Below, one piece after another: positions 1 to 8,244 of a stretch of 64,000 nt of DNA (the stretch's first letter is position 1; the number at the start of each line of letters is the position of its first letter). The translations under genes and the position numbers were made by a program. A model generated the notes under the pieces. It had not been told where the DNA came from, made no database searches, and saw nothing but the letters and a program-made list of their open reading frames with translations. This stretch comes from Methanosarcina horonobensis HB-1 = JCM 15518. GTDB taxonomy: Archaea > Halobacteriota > Methanosarcinia > Methanosarcinales > Methanosarcinaceae. The DNA is taken from assembly GCF_000970285.1 (NCBI RefSeq), contig NZ_CP009516.1, positions 4,381,036 through 4,445,035 of the forward strand, written 5' to 3'.

Positions 1-192
1 AAAAGCAGATATACCGGAGATCATATCAATGTCCTTATAAAAGGAAGTATAAAAAAGAACAAGGGCCTGAAGGAGCATGAAATTATCCTTGTCGAAACAC
101 CTCTTTTTGGATATGTTTTTGAGGGTTCGGACAGTAATCGCCAAAAAGAAACCTGTTACTTTGATCATCAATTGGCTGGTATATGTGTGTGA
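1..192 (+). CDS. C-terminal fragment of an unidentified protein (5' end outside window)
   Basis: Frame 1 is open from the first base to a TGA at 190-192 and gives 63 residues of ordinary composition, with a Lys-rich start and the segment EIILVETPLFGYVFEGSD. Codon use resembles the neighbours. No start lies inside the window, so this would be the end of a gene running in from the left. I do not recognise the family. The open frame is short enough to be chance, so the call is tentative. Confidence 0.4.
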   Translation, partial: KSRYTGDHINVLIKGSIKKNKGLKEHEIILVETPLFGYVFEGSDSNRQKETCYFDHQLAGICV

Positions 193-485
193 ACTCCAAA
201 AAAAGAACGTTTGCAAGTGTGTGAGATCTTTATAACCAATCAAATGTAACCGTATCTCACCGGCATTTTATTTACTTTCTTTTATTTAATACTGAATTCC
301 CTTTTCTCTCTTTTGCAAACTCTATAGTGAATTATAGTGAATAGATGGTTGTCAGGATCTCTTTTTTTCAAAACGTACTCAATATGCAAAGTCAGATTTT
401 GGTTTCAGATATTCTGAGCGTTAAAAATAATAAATATGACCTGGTAATAGGGTAAAAAAAGATTTCAAACTAAGGGGAGATAAAT

Positions 486-977
486 ATGAGTTCCAAAGAC
501 AACCTTAAAGCTGCATTTACCGGCGAATCGATGGCAAACAGGACATACCTTGCCTTTGCGAAAAAAGCAGACGAAGAAGGATATCCTCAGATAGCCAAAC
601 TCTTTAGAGCCGCTGCTGCCGCGGAAACAGTCCATGCTCTCAATCACCTTCAGCGTATGGGAGGGATTGGAACTACAATGGACAACCTGAAAGATGCCAT
701 TGACGGGGAAACATACGAATTCACTAAAATGTACCCAGAATTTATAGAAGAAGCAAAGACGGAAGAGGACAAAAGGGCTCTCTGGAGCTTTGAGGTGGCA
801 AATAAAGTAGAAAGGATCCACGCAATGCTATACGAAAAAGCACTGGAAGAAATCGGAAATAACAAAGAAGTTGATTATTACGTATGCTCTGTCTGCGGAC
901 ATACTATAGAAGGCGAGCCTGAAGGTAACTGTCCGATCTGTGGGGCAGCCGCATCCAAGTTCAACAAAATCGACTGA
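486..977 (+). CDS. Rubrerythrin
   Basis: This is a non-haem diiron peroxidase that reduces hydrogen peroxide in the cytoplasm of anaerobes, using electrons passed through its rubredoxin-like domain. Residues 1-125 form the ferritin-like four-helix domain with the expected metal ligands: E14, the E47/H50 pair, and E109/H112 in the last helix. Residues 130-163 are a rubredoxin-type knuckle with CxxC at 134/137 and 149/152. At 163 residues it is slightly shorter than classical rubrerythrins of about 190. The ATG at 486 follows a GGGGAG Shine-Dalgarno sequence at about 475-480. The gene stands alone and is followed by a hairpin terminator, so it is probably monocistronic. Confidence 0.95.
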   Translation: MSSKDNLKAAFTGESMANRTYLAFAKKADEEGYPQIAKLFRAAAAAETVHALNHLQRMGGIGTTMDNLKDAIDGETYEFTKMYPEFIEEAKTEEDKRALWSFEVANKVERIHAMLYEKALEEIGNNKEVDYYVCSVCGHTIEGEPEGNCPICGAAASKFNKID

Positions 978-1022
978 AAACTGCGACAGGACAGCGGCTT
1001 CTTTGGCGGTCAGCATAATAAA

Positions 1023-1063
1023 GAGAGCTAACGGATAAGAAAAAGCTCTCTATCTACTTTTTA
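1023..1063 (+). terminator. Hairpin terminator after rubrerythrin
   Basis: AGAGAGCT (1023-1030) and AGCTCTCT (1045-1052) form a perfect 8-bp stem with a 14-nt loop. It is followed by a T-rich stretch ending near 1063. It lies about 45 bases after the rubrerythrin stop. The rest of the gap up to 1313 shows no coding signal. Confidence 0.6.
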
Positions 1064-1313
1064 CTGCCAAATGACTCTTTTTTTCTGCACAAAAGCAGAC
1101 TGAAACCCATTAATGACCTTGTCTTGTTGTTTTGTTTTCATGAGAACATCAAGCAAATTACAGATTTAAACAAATTACAAATTGGTTGTTCAAGTTCTCT
1201 GGTTATCTGGTTTTTGTGTAGTTCTACTTTCCTAATCTCACAGAGCCATACAAATATCTTTATTTGTAAAACCCAGATAATAGAAGGAAATTGAAAAGGG
1301 AGCCCTGAATTCA

Positions 1314-1484
1314 TTGAAACTGAACAAAAAATTGATGAAATATTTTGACCGCAGAAGAACAGGCAAATGGACAGGTGAGGTAAGTACGTATGATTTCACA
1401 GTCCGCCTTCTCGGCTTTATCTCCTTTGCAATCCTTGTGATCTTAATACTTGCGGGGATAATCTATTTCCTTTTAATGTACTGA
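1314..1484 (+). CDS. Small single-pass membrane protein (56 aa)
   Basis: A TTG at 1314 preceded by GGGAG at about 1298-1302 opens a frame of 56 residues. The N-terminal half is polar and basic (KKLMKYFDRRRTGKW). The C-terminal 23 or so residues form one hydrophobic helix ending FLLMY just before the TGA. The likely topology is N-terminus inside with a membrane anchor. An in-frame ATG at 1335 is an alternative start. I do not recognise the family. It sits between rubrerythrin and tRNA-Trp in a stretch otherwise free of genes. Confidence 0.55.
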   Translation: MKLNKKLMKYFDRRRTGKWTGEVSTYDFTVRLLGFISFAILVILILAGIIYFLLMY

Positions 1485-1597
1485 AAAAGGAATAATGACT
1501 TTATAAAAATAATAAAGTTTTAAAATTTTTATTCAGAAACACTCTTTTCTGCCGTTAACTATTTAAGAGAGAAGGGCTATTTCACTATCCTTGTAAA

Positions 1598-1789
1598 GGG
1601 GCTGTGGCCTAGCCCGGCATGGCGATGGGCTCCAGCGGATAAATGATGAACAACGGGTCTACCGAGTCTTTCCCGACGGGGCAGGACAATGAGGAACCGT
1701 TGGAGCACTGATAGATGCTCACCAGAGAACTGTTAAAGCAGTTGTTCGGAGATACCCGTCGATCGTGAGTTCGAATCTCACCAGCCCCA
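1598..1789 (+). tRNA. tRNA-Trp (CCA) with a 118-nt intron
   Basis: The acceptor stem GGGGCTG (1598-1604) pairs with CAGCCCC (1782-1788), with A73 at 1789 and no encoded CCA. The T-arm is GTGAG-TTCGAAT-CTCAC. The anticodon CCA is at 1632-1634. Exon 1 ends at G37 (1635) and exon 2 starts at A38 (1754), so the intron lies at the canonical 37/38 site. The spliced anticodon arm ATGGG-CTCCAGA-CCCGT is regular. A T-rich tract follows from 1791 and probably ends transcription. Confidence 0.95.
1636..1753 (+). ncRNA. Box C/D guide RNA inside the tRNA-Trp intron
   Basis: The intron holds box C ATGATGA (1643-1649), a D'-like CCGA (1662-1665), a C'-like TGAGGA (1690-1695) and box D CTGA (1708-1711). The guide before D (TGGAGC, 1701-1706) is complementary to tRNA positions 31-36. 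By the N+5 rule it points at C34. The guide before D' (ACGGGTCT, 1653-1660) is complementary to spliced tRNA positions 36-43 and points at C39. These are the two positions known to be 2'-O-methylated in haloarchaeal tRNA-Trp by an intron-borne guide. The D' guide pairs fully only across the spliced junction. Confidence 0.85.
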
Positions 1790-1999
1790 CGTTTTTATTC
1801 TTTTTCTTTAATTTTGATATTCACTTTTTGAAATATTCATTTCCTAACCTGTTATATATTTGGAGAAACCGAGTAGGGAAACCTGTAGTTTAGGGAATAA
1901 TTACTTTCACAAAGCTCCCCCAATGATTATTACCTCCAAAGTATAATCTTCTTCTAAGATCCGATTTTTTATATTCATTTAAAAGACCGAGGTTCTTCT

Positions 2000-2806
2000 T
2001 TGAAGCGAGAAAAAGAAGAAATTGCAGTCCTTGTCAGAGCTACTCCGGAGAAAAGCAAAAGAAACGGGGATGGATATGCTGTTGGAGTGACCGGTATCAA
2101 CAAACATGGAGAACTCCTCAGGCTTTATCCTTTCAGGTTCAGGTACGGTGAAGGGCTGGTAGACTTCAGGAGAAATGACCTGCTTGAAATTACGGTTACC
2201 AGGCCCGAGAATGACCTCAGATTGGAAAGCAGGAAAGTCCTTGACTACGTCAACCTGGAAAGGCATGCAAAGGACAGAGAAATGAAAGAGCTTATCCTGC
2301 CGCTGGTGACTTCTTTAGAAAGGCTGAACATCGAAGGGACAAGCCTTGGAGTGGTAAAGCCGAAGCTTCTTAATATTGAGGTGAAGGTAAATAGTCTTGA
2401 GATTTTTGACCGGCAGCAGTACTTTGATACGATAGGGAATTTTCTGGAAAAAGGGGAAAAAGCCGGAATGCCCGTTGAGATAAAGTATACTTTCAGGTGC
2501 GAAGGAGAAGAAGCCTGCAGAGGACATAAAATAATCCTGCTTGACTGGGAACTCAATGAAACCGTACGGAATATCATAAGGAAAGAGAAGGAACCTCAGG
2601 CTGTGAAAAAGAGAATAAGAGAACAGCTCTTTGAACACTTGAAAGAAAAAGAACTCTACTTTATCATGGGGACTCATTTCACGTACGGAACCTGGTTGAT
2701 CACAGGAATTTTCTATCCTGAAAAAGAAAGTGGTAATCAGAGAAGCATCTTAGATTTCAGGCAGAAGAGAACATCTGCTGAAGTGAAAAAAGAACAGCCT
2801 GCGTGA
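2000..2806 (+). CDS. Conserved hypothetical protein, possible dual OB-like fold
   Basis: A 268-residue soluble protein starting at TTG 2000, preceded by CGAGG. The pattern ELLRLYPFRFRYGE near residue 47, a Cys pair before HKIILLDWELNE near residue 180, and YFIMGTHFTYGTWLITGIFYP near 230 resemble proteins that databases describe as having a dual OB-containing domain. I infer this from memory of the pattern and am not sure. No catalytic motif is visible. The gene has its own flanking spaces and no clear partners. Confidence 0.7.
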   Translation: MKREKEEIAVLVRATPEKSKRNGDGYAVGVTGINKHGELLRLYPFRFRYGEGLVDFRRNDLLEITVTRPENDLRLESRKVLDYVNLERHAKDREMKELILPLVTSLERLNIEGTSLGVVKPKLLNIEVKVNSLEIFDRQQYFDTIGNFLEKGEKAGMPVEIKYTFRCEGEEACRGHKIILLDWELNETVRNIIRKEKEPQAVKKRIREQLFEHLKEKELYFIMGTHFTYGTWLITGIFYPEKESGNQRSILDFRQKRTSAEVKKEQPA

Positions 2807-2913
2807 TAACAGATAAAATCCAGCAGTGTAATGAACCCTGTAAATAGAGGTGATGAGTTTAAATATCAGTTACAAAAAATAAATACTCATCATTAAAAAC
2901 GAAGGGGTCCTCT

Positions 2914-3912
2914 ATAAAGAGCAAATCTAACCTTAATAACCTTAAACCTGCACGCATCAGGAAAGCCTTTTCCTGCATAATATTTTCCTTTCTGATACTT
3001 ATTTTAGCTGTCAGCCCTGCATTTGCGAATGCGGCTGCTGAAGGTTCCGATACTTCAGGCCTCGGTACTACAGGTGTCCAGCAAAACAGTTCCGCAGGTG
3101 AAGAGACCGAAAACCCAGATGCAGCGGAAAAAGAGAGTTATGGGAAAATCGAGATTATAACAATCCCGAACGGTTCTGAGATCTACATAAACGAAAAGCC
3201 TCTGGGAAAGAAAACCCCGGCTCTCATAGAGAAAGTACCTCCCGGTTTTTATGAAGTAGTATTGAGGAAGGAAGGATATGAAGATGTTTTTGCGCGAGTA
3301 AGCGTTGAACCCGGTAAAACGTTTTCACTCACAAAAAAGCTCAGTATAAGCAAACGGGTGTGCAGCATTTCTTCAGTCCCTTCAGGAGCAAGTGTCTACC
3401 TTGACGGAAAATACAAAGGAGTAACTCCTGTAGTATTTCACGTAGAGGAAGGACGGCACAAACTGACCATAAAGAAATCTGGATACAGCACGGTTTCAAA
3501 AGAGATCAATGCCTCATCTGAGACAGCATCTGTAATAGAGGAAAAACTTCACTTCAGTCTCTTTACTTACTTTACTGCAACCCTGATTATGCTGGTTACG
3601 GGCATTATTTTAAAAAGAAATCCCGAAAAGCTAAAATTTAAGTTTCCAATAAAAACTCCGGAAGATGGCAGAGTACTTAAAAAGCTTCAGGAGGGAGCAG
3701 GGAAAAGAGAGGTAAAAGTGAGGGTAGAGGAAAAAACGACAAAAGAAACAGAAATAACAAAAGAAACGGAAATCGAAGAAAATAAAAAGCCAGCCAGAGG
3801 AGATGAAAAATTGGGTGAAAAAACTCCAGATACTGGTGGTCTTGTAGAATTGGAGAATCTTTCAGAGCCGGACTTTAAGTATACGGTAAAGAAGAAAAGC
3901 CAACAAAAATAA
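2914..3912 (+). CDS. Secreted, membrane-anchored protein with two PEGA domains; apparent ATA start
   Basis: The frame that ends at 3912 continues upstream of the first TTG (3262) without a stop to 2863, and the upstream part is clearly coding. It gives a basic N-region, a hydrophobic core and an AFA-like cleavage site (residues 1-38), then a first PEGA domain (about 72-135: ITIPNGSEIYINEKPLG) and a second (about 140-210: SSVPSGASVYLDGKYKG). One transmembrane helix (about 213-233) and a Lys/Glu-rich tail follow. PEGA domains are found in surface proteins. No ATG, GTG or TTG precedes the signal peptide. ATA at 2914 lies 6 nt after AAGGGG (2902-2907) and is the best start candidate. A start at 3262 would cut the first PEGA domain in half. 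Confidence 0.8.
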   Translation: MKSKSNLNNLKPARIRKAFSCIIFSFLILILAVSPAFANAAAEGSDTSGLGTTGVQQNSSAGEETENPDAAEKESYGKIEIITIPNGSEIYINEKPLGKKTPALIEKVPPGFYEVVLRKEGYEDVFARVSVEPGKTFSLTKKLSISKRVCSISSVPSGASVYLDGKYKGVTPVVFHVEEGRHKLTIKKSGYSTVSKEINASSETASVIEEKLHFSLFTYFTATLIMLVTGIILKRNPEKLKFKFPIKTPEDGRVLKKLQEGAGKREVKVRVEEKTTKETEITKETEIEENKKPARGDEKLGEKTPDTGGLVELENLSEPDFKYTVKKKSQQK

Positions 3913-4030
3913 AGAAAAAGTCTGATGAAAATCTATAAAAAACCTATTAAAAAATAGGCTAGAAAAATCAATTAAAATTACTTAGAAAAATTAATAAGCA
4001 GAAAGTGACCGCTGCCTTATCCGGAAGCCC

Positions 4031-5215
4031 TCATCCTTCAAGTTCTTTTGCCAGAAAAGCTTCCAGCCGGTCCATGCCTTCTGCAATGTTTTCCAGGCTG
4101 TTGGCATAGGAAAAGCGCAGATAGCCTTCTGCCCCGTTTCCGAAGTCTATGCCTGGAGTTACTGCCACCCCTGCCTCGTTGAGTATACGGCGGCTCAGTT
4201 CAAGGGAGTCGCTGCCGTACTTGCGGGCGTCGGCAAGGACATAAAAAGCTCCCATTGGCTCTTTGCGGACCTCAAGCCCCATGCCGAGAAGCCTTTTTAG
4301 CATGTACTGGCGGCGAGTATTATAGGTCTGGACCATTTCAGCAACGTGTTCCTGAGAACCTTTCAGGGCTGCAATACCTGCTTCCTGCACAAAAGAGTTA
4401 GCACAGATAAAGAAGTTCTGGTGGATCTTCTGAAGCGCACGTACACATTCCGGAGGGCAGATAATATAGCCGAGCCTCCAGCCGGTCATTGCATACAGTT
4501 TGGAAAAACCGTTCAGGACGAAAGCGTTTTTAGTATATTCAAGTATACTGTGTTCTTCTCCGCTGTAGATCAGGCCCTGGTAGATCTCGTCCGAAACAAT
4601 AGGAATCCCTCTTTCCTCAGCTATCGCGGCAAGCCCCTGAAGGCTTTCATGAGACATGACATGCCCTCCGGGATTTGAAGGACTGTTGATAAGGATGGCT
4701 TTCGTATTCGGGCTCAGGCACTGCCTTACAGTTTCCGGTTCAAGAGCAAAGCCGTTTGCCTCACTTGTGTAAACAAAAACAGGAGTCCCCCCCAGATGCT
4801 TTACAAAATTAGGATAGCAGGCGTAGTGAGGGTTTGACATAATTACTTCATCCCTCTTTTCAAGCAGAGCCATAAAAACCATCAAAAGACCCGGGCTTGT
4901 CCCCGAAGTAACAATGACCTGACCGGGATCCAGGTCAACTCCAAACTTCTGATAGTAAGACTCAACTATTGCCTCTCTAAGAGCAGGCAGTCCCTGGCTA
5001 TGAGTATATTTTGTTAATCCCCGACCAATAGCAGCACAGGCGGCTTCACATATGTGGGGAGCAGTAGGGAAGTCAGGCTCTCCGACCTCAAGGTGGATTA
5101 TATGCCTGCCCTGAGCTTCCAGAGCCTTGGCACTTTCCAGGACTTCCATCACATAGAAAGGGGGAATATCTTCTGATTTTTTTGAAAGGATACATTCGGA
5201 GTTTATCGAAAACAT
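4031..5215 (-). CDS. Class I/II PLP-dependent aminotransferase (AspC/AspB type)
   Basis: A 394-residue fold-type I aminotransferase. Visible motifs are the N-terminal LEVGEPDFPT, the NPGG at 181-184, DEIY at 209-212, and the PLP lysine K239 in GFSKLYAMTGWRLGY with the phosphate-binding R247. The C-terminal YLRFSYANS provides the arginine that binds the substrate carboxylate. Such enzymes transfer amino groups from aspartate, alanine or aromatic amino acids to 2-oxoglutarate. The substrate cannot be read from the sequence. The gene is monocistronic, with 214 bases to the next gene end. Confidence 0.9.
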   Translation of the reverse strand: MFSINSECILSKKSEDIPPFYVMEVLESAKALEAQGRHIIHLEVGEPDFPTAPHICEAACAAIGRGLTKYTHSQGLPALREAIVESYYQKFGVDLDPGQVIVTSGTSPGLLMVFMALLEKRDEVIMSNPHYACYPNFVKHLGGTPVFVYTSEANGFALEPETVRQCLSPNTKAILINSPSNPGGHVMSHESLQGLAAIAEERGIPIVSDEIYQGLIYSGEEHSILEYTKNAFVLNGFSKLYAMTGWRLGYIICPPECVRALQKIHQNFFICANSFVQEAGIAALKGSQEHVAEMVQTYNTRRQYMLKRLLGMGLEVRKEPMGAFYVLADARKYGSDSLELSRRILNEAGVAVTPGIDFGNGAEGYLRFSYANSLENIAEGMDRLEAFLAKELEG

Positions 5216-5429
5216 AAAAGACCTTCTGAAAAATGATTACTATAAAAGCCATAAGCTAAAAGCAAACAATAACACTGAATATGTACCTGAAACTGCGTAT
5301 GCTTTCAATATTTAAATATTCTGTGGGAAAAACAAAAAGTCAAAACTGAGGAAATAAAAGGGAAATTAATTTCCAGAAAAAACTGGAAAGAGAAAGTAAA
5401 CTCTATGGCTGGATAGTTTCTACAGAAAC

Positions 5430-6068
5430 TTAATCTTCCGGCATAATTTTTTCAACAACTTTTACATCCGGCCCATCCCATCCCTGATTTTCAAGTGTCT
5501 TCGAAAAATCACGTTGCAGGGTCTGGAACTTTTCAACGTTTTCAGGGACAACATTAAGAAATTCATAATCGCCATAAGCTCCTGTAAAAAAGGAGGCAAC
5601 CGTTTCTTCGAACTTTTCTTCTATCCTTTGTGGATACCAGAACCCGTATTGAGAAAGCAAAACAAAGTTAGGGTCAGGCACAGGAGTCTCTTCCGGATAG
5701 ACATAAAGACCTATAAAAACCTCTTCTCCAGACTTCGCAAGAACAAGTTTTTTTTCAAATTCAGGCTTCTGAAGTTTGAGAAACCATTCTCCCTTTAAAA
5801 GGTCTTCAGTCTCTTTAATAACCCCATGGGCTTTCAGAATCCTTTCAGCTACCTGCTGAATCTCCAGAAGCATGCTCTTACGCTGTTCCTCAGGCATATT
5901 CAGACAGGAGACACAGAACTCTTCTGAGGGAACTCCTGATTGAATATCAGGCTTTTTTCCCTGCGTCTCCCGCTCCTCAGCCTTTTCCTCATAATTTTCA
6001 GGATTTTCCTCATCGCTCTGAATATCCTTCCTTTCCGGTCGTGTTTCGATCTCAGGACGTTCTGCCAT
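5430..6068 (-). CDS. Hypothetical acidic protein
   Basis: The open frame reaches back to 6140, but I place the start at ATG 6068, after GGGGGTG. The 24 residues further upstream look non-coding. The resulting 212-residue protein has a charged, disordered N-terminal 50 residues, then a CVSC pair. A globular C-terminal part follows that is rich in aromatic residues (GEWFLKLQKPEFEKKLVLAK, QYGFWYPQRIEEKF). No signal peptide or transmembrane segment is present. I do not recognise the family. A TATA-like ctatatatta lies just upstream. Confidence 0.7.
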   Translation of the reverse strand: MAERPEIETRPERKDIQSDEENPENYEEKAEERETQGKKPDIQSGVPSEEFCVSCLNMPEEQRKSMLLEIQQVAERILKAHGVIKETEDLLKGEWFLKLQKPEFEKKLVLAKSGEEVFIGLYVYPEETPVPDPNFVLLSQYGFWYPQRIEEKFEETVASFFTGAYGDYEFLNVVPENVEKFQTLQRDFSKTLENQGWDGPDVKVVEKIMPED

Positions 6069-6192
6069 GCTTAGCACCCCCGTTAATATATAGGACGGAG
6101 GTGTCCATAAGCATTGGGATTGATCCATAAAGGTCAGCATTCAGTTCAACCTGTAATCCTGAGTCGGATTTGTTTCAGGAACTATGCATTTC

Positions 6193-6876
6193 CTAACTTT
6201 TAACCAATCCTGTTTCCCTGTTTTCCTCATGAGATGAAACCTCTTTTACATCTTCGGAAGCAAGCCACCTGACTCCAAGATATACAAACGGAGTATCAAG
6301 AAGAGCGAAAATTATCTTAAGAGCCCAGAGCGGTAAAACCATATAAAAGATTGAGACTGCTCCAAGCTCGGGAGTCGCATGATAGAAAGCAATAAACGTG
6401 AAAATTATAGAGTCGAGCAGCTGGGAAACAATTGTTGAAAGGTTATTTCTGAGCCATAGATATTTCCCATTTGTTTTTTTCTTCCAGAAATTAAAAGCCC
6501 ATATGTCATAGTGCTGGCTTATAGTGAAGGCGATCATGCTTGCCAGAATAATTCGTAAGGAACTTGAAAAAACGTAATTATAAGCCTCATTATGCGGATA
6601 TAGGGGGGAAGGAGGCAGGCCAGTGCTTACAAATACGAAAAATGCAGCAATACAAAGTGCAAGAAAGCCTGCATGTACGAAAATTTTTGTTACTTCCTTT
6701 CCCCTAACCTCTTCGACTATGTCCGTAATAAGAAAGGTAGGCGGATATCCTAGAAGGCCGACTGAAGTCACGATTCCGAAGATCTCAATTAGCTTGCTGC
6801 CGAGAAGGTTCCCAAGGAGTAAAGAGCTGACGAACATCGTCAACAAAAGCTGAATTTTATAATCTATGGGTTTCAT
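6193..6876 (-). CDS. Queuosine/archaeosine precursor transporter (YhhQ/VUT family)
   Basis: A 227-residue protein with about six transmembrane helices. The family signatures are present: TDIVEEVRGKE after the second helix, SQHYDIWAFNFWKK in the middle loop, and LRNNLSTIVSQLLDSIIF before the fifth helix. Members of this family (DUF165) import 7-deazaguanine precursors such as preQ0 or preQ1 in bacteria. In archaea the product would feed archaeosine synthesis in tRNA. No other deazaguanine gene is in the window. The C-terminus is a short hydrophilic tail. Confidence 0.88.
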   Translation of the reverse strand: MKPIDYKIQLLLTMFVSSLLLGNLLGSKLIEIFGIVTSVGLLGYPPTFLITDIVEEVRGKEVTKIFVHAGFLALCIAAFFVFVSTGLPPSPLYPHNEAYNYVFSSSLRIILASMIAFTISQHYDIWAFNFWKKKTNGKYLWLRNNLSTIVSQLLDSIIFTFIAFYHATPELGAVSIFYMVLPLWALKIIFALLDTPFVYLGVRWLASEDVKEVSSHEENRETGLVKS

Positions 6877-7011
6877 GGATTCTCAGGGTTTAAGTTGGGT
6901 TTGGGGTTGGTATAGGCGAATATACTATAAGCGAAATGCTTTGATTTACACGATACCGGTTCACCGGGTTTCGGAAGGCGAACTGTAAAGAACGGTTTCA
7001 GAAGCAGAAAG

Positions 7012-7839
7012 TTACCTGAAACGCTCTGCTCTTTTGAAAAGGTTTTGAGGCGATCGGTCTACCTCATCACATATGATCTTATGAGGAATAGAAGAGGGAA
7101 GGATAGAGCATGCCTGACTGTCCGTACCTCGCAGTCCCCAGGTATCGTCTGTGAGAAGGAAGTAGGAGTTTTCGAGTCTGACCCCTTTTGCTTTAAGGGA
7201 AGAAAGAATTTCCAGGTTTGAGAGGTCTTTTCGAATTTCCTCAGCAGCTTTTACCTGGGTGCCCGGACCTCCTTTTTTTATGGAATAAAACCGGTCATCA
7301 GAAAGGACTTTTTCCATCGTGCGAATTACCAACCTATAACAGGTTTTTTTATTTGTGGACATTTTCGGTACTTTCTCAAGATAGAAAACACTGCTTTTGT
7401 TACGGGCAATATCAGAGAGGATATCTTCCCGTCTTGAAAAGGATTCAACACGACATGTAGCTGTACTTGAGAAAAAAACAGGAAACTTTTTAGACAGGCT
7501 GTCTGCAGCTGCCTGATTCACTTTTTCGCGGGGAATGTACTCGAAGCTAACTCTGGAACCCGAAAACTCCTTTTCTACTTCCTGCACCCTTCCCTGAAAA
7601 ACTTTTACGGCTTCAGTAGAATCGTTATAAACAACTATTTCTTTATCGCCTTCGGAAAAAATTCCGACAAGAGAGATAGCAAAATCAAGGGCTGAAAGTT
7701 CACAATCAAGATTATTGCGAGGATCACCAAGGACTTTGGTTGTTGATTGGTGGATCTGCATATCGTTCCTGAGCACCACGCAGCCGATGTAGGAGTCTTC
7801 ACCTTCATTATAAGATGAGTCACAGTAGACTTCAAGCAT
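7012..7839 (-). CDS. RNase H-like domain protein
   Basis: A 275-residue protein. Residues 1-120 have the ribonuclease H fold pattern with acidic residues at the usual places: D7 on strand 1 (VYCDSSYN), E47 on helix A (CELSALDFA), D73 on strand 4 (VYNDSTEAV) and D113 (NQAAADSLSKK). The remaining 150 residues are basic and Ser-rich with no recognised domain. It may act on RNA-DNA hybrids, but this is inferred from fold alone. The ATG at 7839 follows an AGGTGA sequence. Confidence 0.7.
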   Translation of the reverse strand: MLEVYCDSSYNEGEDSYIGCVVLRNDMQIHQSTTKVLGDPRNNLDCELSALDFAISLVGIFSEGDKEIVVYNDSTEAVKVFQGRVQEVEKEFSGSRVSFEYIPREKVNQAAADSLSKKFPVFFSSTATCRVESFSRREDILSDIARNKSSVFYLEKVPKMSTNKKTCYRLVIRTMEKVLSDDRFYSIKKGGPGTQVKAAEEIRKDLSNLEILSSLKAKGVRLENSYFLLTDDTWGLRGTDSQACSILPSSIPHKIICDEVDRSPQNLFKRAERFR

Positions 7840-8140
7840 TTTTTAATTCACCTGTTACCAAGAGAATAATTTACGCTAAATGATGAATATATTAAGTATT
7901 GTAATGGACTATTGATTAATAGTCTTACATAAGTACTATAACGACTGAAGGAATAAAGTTAAAAAATTTATTAAGAAACTGGAAACAACGACACTTTGTT
8001 TCGCATAAAGAACCTCATTAAATAATCTTAAACATGCCAGGCCCTTCTGGCAGTCTTCTGACAAAACCAAACTGCTCATAAAACCCGACGTTTCCTTTGC
8101 TGCCATCAAACCTACAAAAGTCCCAGGGAAAGTATGGGTA

Positions 8141-8244
8141 GTGAACTACCCCTCCCTGCCTGATGGCGAGGAAGGGGCTTCTTGCTTCATCCCTTGAACT
8201 ACTGTTCACAAGTCCACAAGCCCATCCCCGTAGTTCCTACGGTG
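8141..8244 (-). ncRNA. Predicted omega RNA (guide scaffold) at the right end of the IS element
   Basis: Downstream of the tnpB stop is a short hairpin CCGTAG-GAA-CTACGG (8242-8228). It is followed by a large terminal hairpin in which CCCCTTCC pairs with GGGAGGGG around GCC-ATCA-GGC. This is the usual 3' end of TnpB guide RNAs. The RNA would start inside tnpB, so the 5' limit given here is only the non-coding part. The bases that follow the right end, TACCCATACTTTCCC, would act as guide. They match the empty GNAT site preceded by TTTAA. Confidence 0.6.

Noticed and set aside
8228-8242. Hairpin as a simple terminator of tnpB
   Set aside because: No T-run follows, and the CCGTAG-GAA-CTACGG form is the usual internal hairpin of the TnpB guide RNA, so I assigned it there.
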